Source of the DNA: Phoebastria nigripes
Taxonomy: Eukaryota > Chordata > Aves > Procellariiformes > Diomedeidae
Direction: 5' to 3'
Length of the DNA: 64,000 nt
NCBI GenBank assembly: GCA_035582835.1
Contig: JAYKAV010002519.1
Coordinates: 310,001-374,000 of the forward strand
Below are positions 1-13,602 of the stretch, one piece after another; the stretch's first letter is position 1; every line of letters begins with the position of its first letter. The position numbers were made by a program, and so were the translations under genes. The notes under the pieces were generated by a model that searched no databases, was not told the DNA's origin, and was given only the letters and a program-made list of their open reading frames with translations.

Positions 1-71
1 NNNNNNNNNNNNNNNNNNNNNNNNNNNNNNNNNNNNNNNNNNNNNNNNNNNNNNNNNNNNNNNNNNNNNNN
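1..71. other. assembly gap (N run)
   Basis: A run of 71 N at the left edge. It directly abuts a pure AAAAG array, so the gap most likely reflects unresolved length of that microsatellite. Its true size is unknown. Confidence 0.98.
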
Positions 72-237
72 AAAAGAAAAGAAAAGAAAAGAAAAGAAAA
101 GAAAAGAAAAGAAAAGAAAAGAAAAGAAAAGAAAAGAAAAGAAAAGAAAAGAAAAGAAAAGAAAAGGAAAGGAAAGAAAAGGAAAGAAAAGGAAAGAAAA
201 GGAAAGAAAAGGAAAGAAAAGGAAAGAAAAGGAAAGG
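72..237 (+). repeat. AAAAG pentamer array grading into a decamer array
   Basis: Positions 72 to about 166 are uninterrupted AAAAG units. From about 167 to 237 the unit becomes a 10-mer made of one AAAAG and one GGAAA-type pentamer, repeated several times without error. The plus strand is entirely purine throughout. The array starts at the gap edge, so its left limit is not seen. Confidence 0.97.
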
Positions 238-3200
238 AGTTAAAAATATTGTGGGTAAGATAGGTGAACTGTTACAGGGAGAAATCTTATCTGATGTTAC
301 CATAACCACAGAAAAGTATGATCAAATTTAGACACATAAAAGAAAATCAGATAATTTGAAAAAATTAGATTCCCTGCATATTGCCATATGTGTGATGATA
401 GCTCAACCTCCTTCTCAGTCCAACAGATAGTGTTAGTGCAGTCACCTCTTATTCCACTAAGATACTATTAAGAGGAACTGACACTTCATGTCAGTGATGG
501 AGAATATTTTTCCATACACAGTTAACTGCTATCCTCTATTCAAAAGGTCAGTTTTCCTGTTTCTATTCTGCTCTTGAAATTTAGGTGTTATTCAAAAGAA
601 GAGTAATCAGTGTTAACATATGATATGAGTGTGGTAATTCTTATCTTTGTTGCCAGAAATGGAAAGACAATTGATTTTGGAAGCTATGTTTGACACGTGC
701 CTATGTACTTTGATGATTGAACTGAACAGCATAACAGTCAAAAATAGAAAGATTTGTCTAGACAAGGGGGATTCCTTTTAAGTGAGAACAATTAGCATTA
801 TTCCATTGTATAATTGTCAGGTACAAACCAGTCCTAAAAAAAGAGTGGAGAAATTTCTCTCTCCTGTTTCAGACACTTATTTTAGCATAGAGTGGATCTC
901 TATCTTAAGGAAAATTCCTTTGCTTTGAATATTGAGTAGAAAGGGACCAGCTGTGACTAGACAGGTAATTTTTAGATGCCTAGCATCAGATGGGATAAAT
1001 CCTATCCAATAATTAATCACTTCCCACAGTGAGACTTCTTCCATATTAAGCATTAAATACTGTGAACAGTATCCCAAACTCATTTATGTTGTTTCCAGGC
1101 TTTATGCTCAATTAAGTGAATGACATTATATTTATTGCAAACCAGCTAGAAGCCNTTTTGCATCTGGGGACAAATTCTAAAAATCCCATCATTCCTCCCT
1201 CCCAGCCCAGGATCCATCTCTTTCTGGATAGCCAGAGTCTTTCTAAAACTCCTAAACCACCATCTGAGGTAAAGTTACCCTATGTCTGGATTTTCCGTGA
1301 CACTTTGTCTTTTCCAGCTGGAAGTTTTACNGTCCAGGATTTTGAACACTTCTATTATTTGTCCAGGAATTCTGGGCATATAGCTGCTCAGTAACAGCTA
1401 ACTATTTCCTTCTGAAAAATCCTAGTTTGAAATATGGCAGCCCTAATTAAGGGAAAACCATCTGTTGTTGCTGTAGTGCTTAGATTTGAGCATAGCTAGA
1501 TATATTTATCTGGACAGCTGCAACTTTGCAATTGCTGCACTAATCAATAGTTTTTGGCTGCAATTTTTGCAGCAGCAGCAGTTACATTTACATTTTCTTT
1601 CCCAGCTGCAGCTGCACCAACAAGAGAATCAAAAGAGAGGAACAGCGAGGAAGCAGAGCATCCGGAGGTGCTGATTCACAAGTGACTTTCTTTGGGATCT
1701 CTTCACTTCATGTTTTAGTGTGTGAGGCTCAGGGAAAAAGGACTGATCAATGGCTACAGACTTCAAGATGACAATGGGAATAGTAAACTGCACCGCTGTG
1801 CAAGGTTCCTCTGACTTACAGAGCCAGCTCACTGCTGCGAGAATTCATTGTCCGTTCACTAGAATGTGACCGTTGCCATACTGAGCCTCCCAACTATAGC
1901 TTGACACTGGCACTTGCTGCCCAATTCGGCAGAAGCAGATCAGCTGTTGATGTTGTTACAGTGGAAATGAATAAACCTATTAAAAATGTTCTGTTGCTGC
2001 AAACTGTAAAACTCTCAAACTCAAAAATCTAGTGGTGTTTTGGCACATGGGAATGGAGTTATCTAATTGCATTGGCAAAACTGCAGGGACCCACGTTTCT
2101 GTCATTTTTCGGTGCAAGGCTTGAATTTATAACTGGAAACTGTCTTGCTGGAAGAAAACCCTTGCTAATGTATACTGGGAGAGTAATGGCAATGGTATTT
2201 CTTTAGGAGCACTAATTTGTTTTCCTTTTTGCAGAAAGGTCAATTTGCCACCACAGACAACAACACAGATATCGATGATGAAACTTCTTCTACTCTTATT
2301 CAGAAAAGTTTGCTAACCTGCCTTCCCTATGGTTTATGAAGTCTGTTAGTGGATTACAGGATAGAACAAGTGCCTAAATATTTGTAAGATGACAACAGAA
2401 TATCCACTTCTCTGATCTTTTTATTTATACCTGTTATATCTGAGAACCTGTCAAGTTATGGGACCTTCTCTTTAGGTTGTAGCCCAGCTGGTCATCCATT
2501 CCCCCAAAAGGAGGGATCTGGGAGATGTGGGAGACCCTAGAGACTATTAGAATCCTTTCTTCCCCTCATCTTGTCATAAGTCCAGGCAGAGTAATCTCAG
2601 GCAACAGCCACTAATTCCTTGGACCTTCGGGGAAGAGGGTGAGCTGTTGTGATCTTCTACTTGATGTCCTCCAGTCTTTCTACATTTATGACTATTTCAT
2701 CCTTCTCTCCTATTCCAGCTTTTCCTTTTTTTTCCATTTGTCATCTGCCATAATCATTTGGATATTCCTCGTTTTTCTGTTGCTCCCAGGAATGGGCTGA
2801 TGCCTGTCTTTAGGGGGAAAATCAACAAGGACACAGCTGTAAACAGAAGCATAAAGGAAGTGTTAGAAGAAGACACACACATGTAATTGTCTATCTGTAG
2901 CCCAACACACTCTCAGTGTCCAGCTTTCTTCAGTTCAGAGAACTTTCTGTGGTGAATGTGCATAAAAACATTTGGTAACTCTTACAGGTCAATGCCCAGT
3001 CTTCTCATGAGCCAGTGTGAACATTTGGCCCCCCAAAAACTAATTTTGTCAAGGAATTACACAGGTTTAATACTTTATTTTTGTCTGTTATGAATCTGGG
3101 TACTGCTCACTTCATTTAATGGCCACTATTTCTTGTACTGTCAGAAAGGATGATACAGAGATCCCTATCTACACTCTTTATTCCACTCATGGTTTTGTAG

Positions 3201-6200
3201 ATTCCTATTACATCCTCCGTAGATGTCAGCATTCTCACATGTGATTTCATGCACTGTGAACTGAAAAAAAGAGTAATTAAAAAGTATTCAAGATTTATCA
3301 CCACACGAAAAATGCTTGGGGCACAGGGGAGACCCAGGCACAACGTACATATCTCATGTCTGTGCTACTTGGCCTCAGGGTCAGAGAACAGTCCCTGGTC
3401 TTGCTTTCCTTACTCATTTCTTTGATTCATTAACCAGTCTTTAGGTGGCTATTGAGGGATCCTGGAGAAAGGAATATTTTGGCATGATTCTGTGTTTGAT
3501 TGTTAGGAACAAGAAGTTCAGCGTTGTCATTTTCAGAACCAGGCAAGAAAGAGCTNCAAGTGTTCAAGTAAAGAGTTTTCAGTTGGTTACACGCCCTGCA
3601 GTCTGTAAATTGAGATTAGTCATCCTGGGGGCAGATGCAGTGAGGGAGGAAAGAGAAAGAAACAGAAGACAAGAAGTTGTGTTGATTGAACACGCTTTCC
3701 ATCTGGGACACATCTCTTCACCACTNCTATCAGCTACTGGTGCATCTGTTTGTCCACTTGTATAGGAAAGCCTCACTCTACCCCTTTTCTTGCCTGCTCT
3801 TCTTCCTCTAATCTCTGAGAAATTGTGAGGGGTTCTCTCCTCTCTCTTGTCCTGTGCTCCTCTTGCTTCTCAATGAAAATCTTTCTCTTGTGGAACAGCC
3901 TCCCTCATTCCCAGAGGCTTTCTGAAGTTCTCCAAATGTTCCTGACTTACCTCTGTCTGAGAAGACCTACGCCCGTTAAGTAAGAAAATAAACAGGCAGT
4001 TGTTATTACTGGTTCAGTTTCTATGGAGGAAAATGATTGGAACATTTTTGCAAGGCTGGGATGATATTTTCAGGGCATCTTTCTCTTGTCTTGGGAGACC
4101 TGAGTAATGGAGTGTCCTTTTCTTCCCTGTCTGCTGTGTGATCTGGGCAATGGGGAACTTCCTTAGCACAGAGAGATTATAATAACTGGGGAGATGGGTG
4201 ATCGCTGTAAAGGATACATTGAATTGCTGTTGTGCTTTACTCCATTTAACATCCGAAAACCAGCATGAGCCTGGAAGACCTGGGGCAAACATTCCTATTA
4301 AGAATGCCTGTGACTTTACATGGTGGGGGTTGAGGTGAAATGGAAGCTGCAGGCAGAGCTTTTTTACATCTATGCAACACCCTTATCACTAGTGTAAACA
4401 TATGGGTCCAAAGTAATTTATAGTCTGATGAAGATAATAAATAACTTGGGCTAGATCCTCAGCTGCTACAAAAGCTAATGGAGCTAGTCTAATTGCACCT
4501 TCTGAGCTATATGCTGCTGAGTAGTATTTTTTTTTTTTATGTTTAGAAACCAGAATCCATGTTACTGAAGTACTATGGAGATGTACAAAGAGAGGAGACA
4601 ATGCAATTTTACGTTAAATAACAAGAAATGTATCTTGCAGAAAACTAACTAAGAAACGTACTGCAGGTTTCTTGCATAAATGGGTACACCATACTGTCTA
4701 GAGGTCTAGACACTGTGGTATTCAGTTATCATTTTTCCTGGTCAGAATATGTCAGATCAAGTCTCCTACCATCCCCCAAATTCCAACAAAATATGAACCT
4801 GCACATCTACTTCTGTCCCATACAACACAAAACTGAAGGTAATTTGCTTTTGTCTTTTTTTTTTTTACATGTCAAAATACTTAATCTTTCTAGAGGTTAT
4901 AGATCATATAATATATTTCTAAGTGTTTACAATGTGTTTTGTAGATAGTTAGTCAATACAAATACCTGACAATTATCAATCATTAGTTTCTCAAAGGCTC
5001 CTTTACCTTTAAATCACTGTAGTGATGCTCTCATATAATGTGGCTTGTTTACTATTACTCTTTTATATGTGTTGTAGCTGTCACGCCATTACAATTACCT
5101 TCTATCTTTGCCATCTGGAAACAGGGAGAAGAACTTATCATCTTCTTTGTACTGTATGGAAAATAATTACAAGTGATATTCAGTATCATAACTGAAGGAG
5201 GATTTTTACATCATAGCTTGCTTGCTGTCTAATTTCATAAGACAAATGTATTTAACAACGAATATTACAAGAACTTATATATGCTACTATTATGATGTTG
5301 CTTTAAATTTCAGAAATGAATTCTTCCATCTGGACAATCACATAATATTTCTGAAGCCTTAATAAAGCTCTACCAAACAATACAATATTTTTATCACCCA
5401 GATATGATGCACAGGGTCACAGCAACCTGAGGAAACAAAAATTTGTTTGGCAAAACAGTTCCATCTTGTCCTTTTTAACATGATAATAAAAAAAGGTAAT
5501 TAGCAATAATNGTCAAATCCCACTAGATTTGAAACCTTATTTAGCTCAGATTAGCAGTTGAAATTTCAGATATTTATCTGAATTTAGTCAACCTATTCAA
5601 ATATAATGAGTAATGATAATAAACCCCTCCAGTCTGCAGTTCAGTCAGCTTGGGCAGACTCTTAAACATGCACAGAATCTCCCTGAGAACAGTGGGGTTC
5701 CTCCCAGGATCAAAGGTCTGACCACATGCATTTTACTGCAGGAATTCTTTCCTCATGAATTATGCAGGTATCCCTCTTAACCAGAAAACCTTGAAAACAA
5801 GTTCTTGTGCAGCATTTTCCTTCTTGTCCTTCTAATCTCAGAACTGGAAGAAAAGCAGAATGCAGACATGAGAATGAATAATGGGAGGCAGCAGACATAG
5901 CCAAGCCTTGCATACATCCAAGAAGAACCAAGATGTTTCAACTTGAATTGAAAGTGTGAAGAATTCCTTGACTCATGACCAGAAAAAAATGGGTTTCAAA
6001 AGCCTATGTGAAAAAATGTCACTGAAAGGGTATTTCATATTTGCCATTATAACATAACGGGAGGGGGATCTACATATAAAACCATGATAAACTACTGACT
6101 GGAAAATTGCAAAAATATCCTTGCCATCCCTCAATCATAATTTATTGCCATAAAAGGAAACAAGTTCCATATTTCTGCATGATAANAACAGTGACAAATA

Positions 6201-7442
6201 TAAATACCTATGTTTGTGTAGAAAGTCAAAATTAATCAAATTTTGATGCCTGTGGGGGAAAGAGAATCTATAATGCAGTGCAAACAATGTCAAAGAAATA
6301 GGAACAGTCATGGATCAAATTTCTGATAAAAAAAATTGCCCCTGGGAAATTCAGATATTATTTCATGATGGTTTTACATCTTTATACAATGTAAAGACCC
6401 ACTCTTCATTGGGTATGTGATCTGTGGCAGCAAAATAAATATCTTCCCATCCCTGGTCATTATCTGATATGGAGATTAAAAAAGAACAGCAAAGCAAACA
6501 TCTGCAAGAAGACTCTCATTTAAAAGATTAACTCTAATATAAAATTACTTTGTCTTGTCTTGCAACTATTTGGAAACTCATTAAATTTACAACAGTCACT
6601 TCATATGGAAATTACTTCTCTCCCCTGAAGAGACTGTTAACTGTAGTCACGTATTTCATGGTCCATGATTATATGAACTTACCCTGTTTCAGCAAAGAGC
6701 TTGAAATCTGTACAACATTAATGCAATGACAAGGCCTAAGTATGCAGCTCAGAGTGTCTTGCCTTTTCTTCATGTCTGCCTACTGAAAGGCTGACAATGG
6801 ACATATTGCCTTGCTAATTGAGCATTAGATTAAGTGGACTGGTGTATTTGTTGACTGGATTTTAGCAAATAAGTGGAAGAAGTAATTGCCATCATAAGCA
6901 CAGCAACAAATCCGCTTTACATTTTAATTTAATGTGTTTGTATGGGATCTTAATCCTTAGAACAGTTACACCCTACTGTAGCTAGCTATAAATGTAAGGC
7001 ATAAACTATCCTTCTAATAGCGTGTCACCAGCATTTGCATTTTCAGCTTGGAAAAATTCGTTTTGGAAAGGTTGATGCATTTGGAAATATTACGGTCAAT
7101 ATTTTGCAAGTGGATCAAATACTGTATTTTCTAGGAAGAAAACTGTAATGCCATTGCTTTTTATAAAAGTTGTTAGACAAGAAGGCCAGCGATTTTTAAA
7201 TAATTGCTGCAATGAAAGGTAGTGATATATTTAGTAAATAAAACTGTCCACTTGTAAGCAGCTTTAGGAACCAATATAATCTAATGTTTCTGTTTAGTTT
7301 TTGCCTATCAGACCTATTAGAATAAACACAAACAAATCCTTGAACTTGAACATGTTTCTTCAGAGTATTATTACCTTATAAGTATATCACATAATGCTTT
7401 CACTGGTGGAATAAGATCTTTAACCACTAGGTTAAGAAATGT
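238..7442. other. unassigned AT-rich DNA, no gene recognised
   Basis: About 7.2 kb of AT-rich, CpG-poor sequence. ORFs are short (106 codons at most) and none resembles a family I know. The stretch about 1,140-1,390 is a little richer in C and T and might be a very old repeat, but I could not name one. There are no tandem arrays of note apart from short T runs near 4,530 and 4,855. Confidence 0.7.
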
Positions 7443-7482
7443 ACTTATTTTTTGAGAAATTTACTTATTTTTTGAGACAATC
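7443..7482 (+). repeat. 20-bp tandem duplication, two copies
   Basis: Two adjacent units begin at 7,443 and 7,463. Their first 15 bases (ACTTATTTTTTGAGA) are identical and the last five differ. The duplication sits just before an abrupt change from AT-rich to GC-rich sequence, so it may mark a repaired insertion junction; that link is inference. Confidence 0.8.
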
Positions 7483-7487
7483 TGTTG

Positions 7488-7725
7488 GTCAATGTGTCAG
7501 GACCTGGAGGGCACTGGCAGGGCTGCATGTCCCCAAGCANCCTGGCCGGGCAGCCCCACCTGTCGGTCAAGGAGCTCAGGGCAGGCTCAGGCTGGGACCC
7601 CAACCCTGCAACCAGCCCAAGCCCCGCTGAGCCCAATGGGGCTCCCCGGATGGACCCCAGCCCTGCCTCATGGGGCAACCCCACTTCTGCTGCTCCCTGA
7701 TATCACGTTGCACAGCTTCCCACCA
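7488..7725. other. GC-rich island of unknown nature
   Basis: Roughly 240 bp of strongly GC-rich sequence inside AT-rich DNA; line 7,561-7,620 is about 65 percent G+C by count. All three plus frames and at least one minus frame are open for about 60-80 codons, as expected when stop codons are rare in GC-rich DNA, so the ORFs are not evidence of a protein. A 6-bp stem with a 4-base loop lies at 7,629-7,644. It could be an old inserted repeat, an exon, or a regulatory element. I do not recognise it. Confidence 0.6.
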
Positions 7726-8706
7726 TAACTGCTGTTGGATGCAAAAATTACTTGGATCTTCTTGCCCTACAAAAATCTAAGCTCTGTCAAAGTACCATCT
7801 GGCAAGAATTTATGTTCTTCCATAGGATAAATCTCACCTTTAAACACCAGGCTACTATATTCATTTCCATGGAAGTTAACTCATCATATAATGGTCCCCA
7901 GCTGCTCTGACAACTGCTGTAAGAAGCACAGATGAAACTGGCTTGCAATATCGAGTATGTAGATATAGAACTAGAAAAAGAACGAGAAGTGCAAAATCAC
8001 TTTACATAATCAATGAAAAGTTTAGCAGCAAAGTGTAAGAAGAATTGTGCATAGAGGAGATGTGTGAATCACTGCCAATCAAACACACAGGTTGTTGAAA
8101 CTGAGTAGACAAAGCTTTAGTATCCACTGGCTTCCTAAGCAGCTTCTCAATACAGAGTTGTCCTCTTTAGGATTGGACAACCCNGTGCCTGGAAAGCCTT
8201 ACGGTACCCAGAGCTCTGTTTCCTGAGGAACTCCCACAGCTTCTGCTAATGTGGAACTGAAACAAGAATGTAGCAGTCCAAAAGAAAAATGCCAGTCTGG
8301 ACTCAAACAAATCAAATATTACACAATTCCCTTATATCAGATAGAACTGCCACTGCAAAATTGCAAACTATGACCCGTGAGTATAAGGACTCTCATACTT
8401 GACCTTCACGGAGACCTTGGTCAAGTCCTCCCAAAATCCATAAGACGTCAAAGATAACACCCTAATGTTAACAGTTTTAAGCACCTCTTCCGTGACTACC
8501 TTCTGTAGAGAGATGCTATCATTATTTTGCTTTTTCTTTGCAGGTGGCTGCCCTTGACANGATGGTTGTGGTTGCCATTTTTGTCTTGGCCCAGTTTTCT
8601 AGTTCCCACATTACTATATTGAAATTGTGTTCAAAAATGTGACCCTAACTGTCCTAGATAGCTTTTAGTTGCTGAGGGGAAAGGGAGAGTTTTATTGTCG
8701 TTGCTG

Positions 8707-8750
8707 CTTTTAAGATCTACTTAAATGGCTTTTAAGGTCTACTTAAATGT
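8707..8750 (+). repeat. 22-bp tandem duplication, two copies
   Basis: Units 8,707-8,728 and 8,729-8,750 agree at 20 of 22 positions, sharing the CTTTTAAG/TCTACTTAAATG core. No third copy is present. Confidence 0.9.
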
Positions 8751-10566
8751 AATTATGAAAGTGGCAGAATTTGCAGACTGTGATTCCTATGCTTCATGCA
8801 AGAACAGTCACACTATATAGGTAATTTAGATCTCTGATAGTGTTTCATTCCTTCTACCTAAAATGAAGAGTGCCAACAGAATCATCAAGATACATGTTAA
8901 TGGCAATAAATCATTGTATGCAGTCACTGTGCCACACACAAAATGCTGGTAAAGCATTTTATATGTGGTTTAAAATCTCAAGAACCCCCTCAGACAAGAT
9001 GTCAAGTTTTTGAATGAGATATGCTGCTGATATAAATCAGTATAACTGGCCTCAGTTAGACTTTTAGCTAAAATCAGAATGGTTGCTTCTCTTCCAAGTA
9101 GAATGCATGAAATCATAATGTTGCATCACTGATTGACTTCTAAAATTTATGATTTATACCTTCTAAGCTTGTGTGGTTGAGTATCTGATTTTAAATTAGC
9201 CTGGCTATGACCAATGAGTGGATAGACATAGTCAGACAAATCTCCTTTTTGTTTATAAATGACCTACCAATAAAATCTACCCCTCCCTTTCATATATGAA
9301 ACACCCATCCTCAACAACGCTTTTAATTGTGATGCACATTTGCACTGTTCCGATGGTTGAGTGGTACTGCACTAATATGTGTATCAGCTCAAGATCTAGG
9401 ACAATANACTTTCTTACCTATTTTAGCTGTCTTGTAAACTAACCTAAGATTCTATTTCTTTCCTCAAGAGATGTTCCATACAGTGGAAGGATCACATAGT
9501 GTCAATGGTTTGAAATATGCATATTCATATACCTGGTCAAGTCTGCAGAGCTTACTTGATGCTGACATGTTGCATCAGCAATGTAGCTATCTGGTAAGTA
9601 ATTAGGAAAAGATAGAAGCATTGATCATTCAATGTAGTTAATATCTAAATAAGCAGCTGATTTAAGAGGCTATTATAGATGGAAACAAAATGCTGAAAAA
9701 GTGTAGAGACTGACAGATGCAAATACAAACAAACAGGAACATAAGAGAAATGAATGGTGGGGAAAAGTACNTGTCTGTATAGACAGGTTGATATGTACGT
9801 GCATGAAGACACTTTCATACATATACACAAATGATGTTTTGAGTGGGAAAATTCAGAATACAGTAGAGGCCTACTCATTTATGCATCCTGCAACTTTATA
9901 CTTATGTAAGCTCTCTATATTTATATACAGTGGAATCAGTGGTCAGAAGAAGATTGAAGATACAAGCTTACTTTGCTAGTACTCAACCCCTAAAGATCTT
10001 GTACAGAGAAATCTCTTTTGTTGGATGAATACTTAAAGCAGATTGAACCATTGCTCAACATGCAATCAAACCAGACACTTGTAGACTTAATTATGAGTGA
10101 CAACCCAAGCCAGAACTTCAATGCTGGCTCACTTCACTCCTTCATCTGTGTACCCTCAGGGATTACAATTTTAATGCCTCTGTTGCTGAGGAAATTACAT
10201 TATTAAACCAGCTTTCGCAGGGAAATCAATTACTCCTCAAATTTTAAAGTTTATTTTTACATCCCAGAGCCATCTTCGGGACTTCATATTGAAATGACAC
10301 ATCTACAATATTATTTAATATCACTTTCATTTTTCATTTTCTTAGAAATAGTGTTTCTACTTTTCTATTCTTGCCCCTCCATAATATCCCCAAAATAGGC
10401 AACTGGGCATTTTTACTTTACGATTTACTTTAATGCTTCTGATAGGGCTGACGTTATACTTACATTATCAATCTGTCCATATGCAGATAACAATTATTTC
10501 CGTTTCAGAAATGTCATATCNGCATGTGTACCCTACTACTCATTTTACAATTATTCTTTCAGTCAT

Positions 10567-10610
10567 ACTATCATGTATGTGTGTGCACACATGTACATGT
10601 GTGTGTGTTT
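10567..10610 (+). repeat. TG-rich microsatellite with an 18-bp palindrome
   Basis: An irregular TG/CA stretch. Within it 10,586-10,603 is a perfect 18-bp palindrome centred on GTAC, and 10,581-10,590 is a second, 10-bp palindrome. The alternating purine-pyrimidine pattern could favour Z-DNA or cruciform structure, which is inference. Confidence 0.85.
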
Positions 10611-12669
10611 AGGTATATACAGGTATANAATAAAACTTAATTTCTTGCCTGGTCAGATTTTCTTATGCAGTTCCAATTTATCCTGTCTAATGAGACAACT
10701 TCTAGCAGCAGTCATGTTGACAGTAAAAGTAATAGCTTTACAAAAGCAGTAGCCTGTTGCTGTACATTGCTATATTGAAAAATGAATGCTCTGGTTTGGA
10801 GCACATCTTTTTATTGAGCGACTACACTCCATGATGGAAGAAACTTGTGAGAGAAGAACATTCCTAATCGCCAAATGTTCTGATAAAGAGGACCAATTAA
10901 TCTTTGTCTATTAGAAATGAGGATAGGAATTAACTCCTATAAACTAGTGTGAAGACAAATTTCAAATAAAACTTAATAATATGAAAGTTCTTTGCCACTC
11001 TCCTTTCATGCTCTGTGCAAATTACTTTGCACTCATGTCAGCCTATGACTTAATACAATTTCTGAGATCCGGTATGTCAGTAATGCTGAGAAAAGCTGAA
11101 AACTATAAATTATCCTGGCAGTGACTATTACCTAAACCCAACTGACTAGTTGCATTTAGATTAGCTCATCTTTTCTTGTTGTTATCTTCAAGGAATTTAC
11201 CTTAACGCAGTCAGCTCTGTGGGAAAGCCAGCTATCAAACAGGAAGCTCAGCTGCAGCTCTTCTTGCCCTAGCCGCTAGCACACAAAGGACTCAGGAACA
11301 TCAAAAGCTTGTAGCCTGATCTGTAGCAGGTCCTAAGGGCAGCCTTTTGGCTGACCACACAGGTTGTTAACAAGCTCTTGGTTCACTGACATTATGGTCT
11401 TAGTCTTTACGTACTAGACTGATGCGGAGTGCTTTTATCTGGCCTTCTTAACGCCACAAACAAAACTCTTTCACGCACTTGCTGCGAGCATACTCACAGT
11501 GTTTCACAAATCATGGGTGATGATTAAATGTTGCATATATCTGAGCTCCGAGTGAAGTCAGTCAATGGGAAATTTAAAATCTCTTGCAATGCTGAGCTTG
11601 TTGTCATTTGCTTTTACCACTATCTTCAAAGAAAAATCAAAAAAGAACAAGAAATTCACTCTTTTGCAATACGTAAGATAGGCTTTTGAGGGATTCTTTA
11701 GGTAACAATATTACTGAGGGATTAAAAAGATAGATCATCAGTCTAAAACATCCATTAAGATTAGATGCGGTACAATCCACAGGTGAAATCCATTTCACTT
11801 GCATGAAGTCAGTAATCAAGCTGTATGCAAGAGATGCCTGGAGGCCTCCAGGTGCTTCATTTTATCCTTCCAATCCGCTGCCTAAGCTGCAGGATACAGA
11901 GCTCCCTCAGAGCCATAATCTCCTACCTGCAGACTAGAGAGAGTAGCTGTGCATTACCCAGAGCCCTGGGACAAAAGGACTTGCATAAACCTGCCTCCCT
12001 CAGCATCCCTCATGCAGTCCTTCCACTTGTGCCTCTCCTGGGGATACACAGATGCATGCACGCAGACACGTAATGTGACCCTGGAGGGTTTATCATTCCC
12101 CTTCCTGCCAGCAGACATTTTCAGCTAAGAGAATTATTCTCAATTATGAGGGTAATTTAGGCCTTTTTTATAAGCTAACAAATTCTTTACGGTGGATTAA
12201 TAATGCAGAAATGTTGAGAGGGTGGAAATTTTACATTGTCTGAAAAATCTTATTGGTACTACAGATTTACAAACAATACTAGGGACTTCTTTTTAAAGCC
12301 TAGGTAGCATGAACAGGGATATTAACATCGATCAACGCCCACCAACCTTTCAACTTATGAAAAATATTTTTTCTCCAATATTTAGTTGAAAATATTTAAG
12401 TCATATTTTGAAAGTATCACCAGTCACCAAAAGAACAAACTGACCACCTTTTTTCCTTTCACTGACATTAGAGAGTATTATTTTTGATGCAATACTACAG
12501 TTGCATCTAAGTTTTGCTTACAAATCACAGCAAAATTCACAGGAGCCTAAAAAGAAAATCCCTGTCATGTGGTAAGCCCTAGTCAATGGTATGTCATCCA
12601 CTCTGGGTCTCAATTTAGTTTAAAAAGGCTTAACAACTGTCAATTTGAAGAAACAAGTTTGGAATAACA

Positions 12670-12867
12670 ATGACCATCTCATCCTGTTTATTGATTTTAG
12701 CTGTTTTATTATGTTTTATCCAGTGTGCTAAAATTCAGAGCCTCCCCAGTAGCTTTCAGATATACTTACAGAAAAACTTTAACACAGGGGATGGATTTAA
12801 AATAGATTTTTCCTGGCTAAATAATAACATGAAAAAACGTTCAACAGCAGTTGGTTCTCCTTATTAG
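12670..12867 (+). other. 65-codon ORF with signal-peptide-like start, unidentified
   Basis: The ORF opens with a real ATG that has A at -3 (context AACAATGA). The first 19 residues look like a secretory signal: a polar start, then a hydrophobic core (LLILAVLLCFI), then a small/Cys end (QC) before a charged stretch. Near the C-terminus there is a basic KKR triplet, the sort of site used in peptide hormone processing, followed by only eight residues. A TATA-like TTTAAAAAG lies about 45 bp upstream of the ATG. I do not recognise the protein and see no neighbouring exon. In AT-rich DNA a Leu/Ile/Phe-rich start can arise by chance, and that is the more likely explanation. Confidence 0.12.
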
Positions 12868-13602
12868 AAACATTGTCAACTATGAAGCTATAAAATACAG
12901 ATTACAAATAGTCAGTGTTGGCTTTAGAAAGAAGGTTTCTCTTCAGTACAAAACTGGAGGAAGGGGCTGGTCTTGGGATTCACCTGAGTTTCTGACCTGT
13001 TTCTCAGTATCATTGAACTCTCAGTCTAGAAAAATCCATGACTTTCACTTAAACATCATGATGAATTAATTTCTCTTTTTTTTTGTTGACTGTGTGTTTG
13101 TGTTACTTGTTTTATTCAATTTTTCTTTGTGCCATCAGAGTTCTTAATTTTTTTCCTGAGTTCAATGTACTTCTTCACCCACCCATTGACGTCTTGTCAT
13201 TTCCCCAACACCTTATATGATGGGAGAATGCAACAGGAATTTCATTATTTCTTTTACCACAAAGACGGAACTGTTCTGCACAGTTTGGTTTAACAGCAGA
13301 GGAGAAGGTGTGAAGGGATGTCTGTTGGACTGGCAGCTTTAAGAACAAACTGACAAAGTTACAGTGACAGAAGAGAAAGTCTCTGGGAATGAGGAGCCAA
13401 AGAGCAGAAAAGGCAAAACCAAGCAAACAATAATAAAGATTTCAACAGATTCCCAAATCAGGACTGGAGGTGGAAAAAAAAAAAGGAATAATACAAAAAT
13501 TCACGTCTGCCAAAAGGAGTTAGCCACCTTCTTTTATAGCATCTATGTGAAATCGACAGTATAATATCAGCTGAATGCAGCAGTTATATGTTTGCCATTT
13601 AG

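Larger units (their letters stand above)
7726..12600. other. unassigned AT-rich DNA
   Basis: No gene or interspersed repeat recognised. It holds a 22-bp tandem duplication (8,707-8,750) and a TG-rich stretch with a long palindrome (10,567-10,610), listed separately. ORFs are all under 85 codons and look like chance. Confidence 0.7.

Noticed and set aside
1140..1390. Stretch with repeated GTCCAGGA/GTCTGGATTTTCC-like phrases, possibly an ancient repeat
   Set aside because: I could not match it to a named family with confidence. RepeatMasker would decide.
7439..7728. Several overlapping Pro/Gly-rich ORFs on both strands
   Set aside because: GC-rich DNA lacks stop codons, so all frames stay open. 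No domain or conservation evidence.
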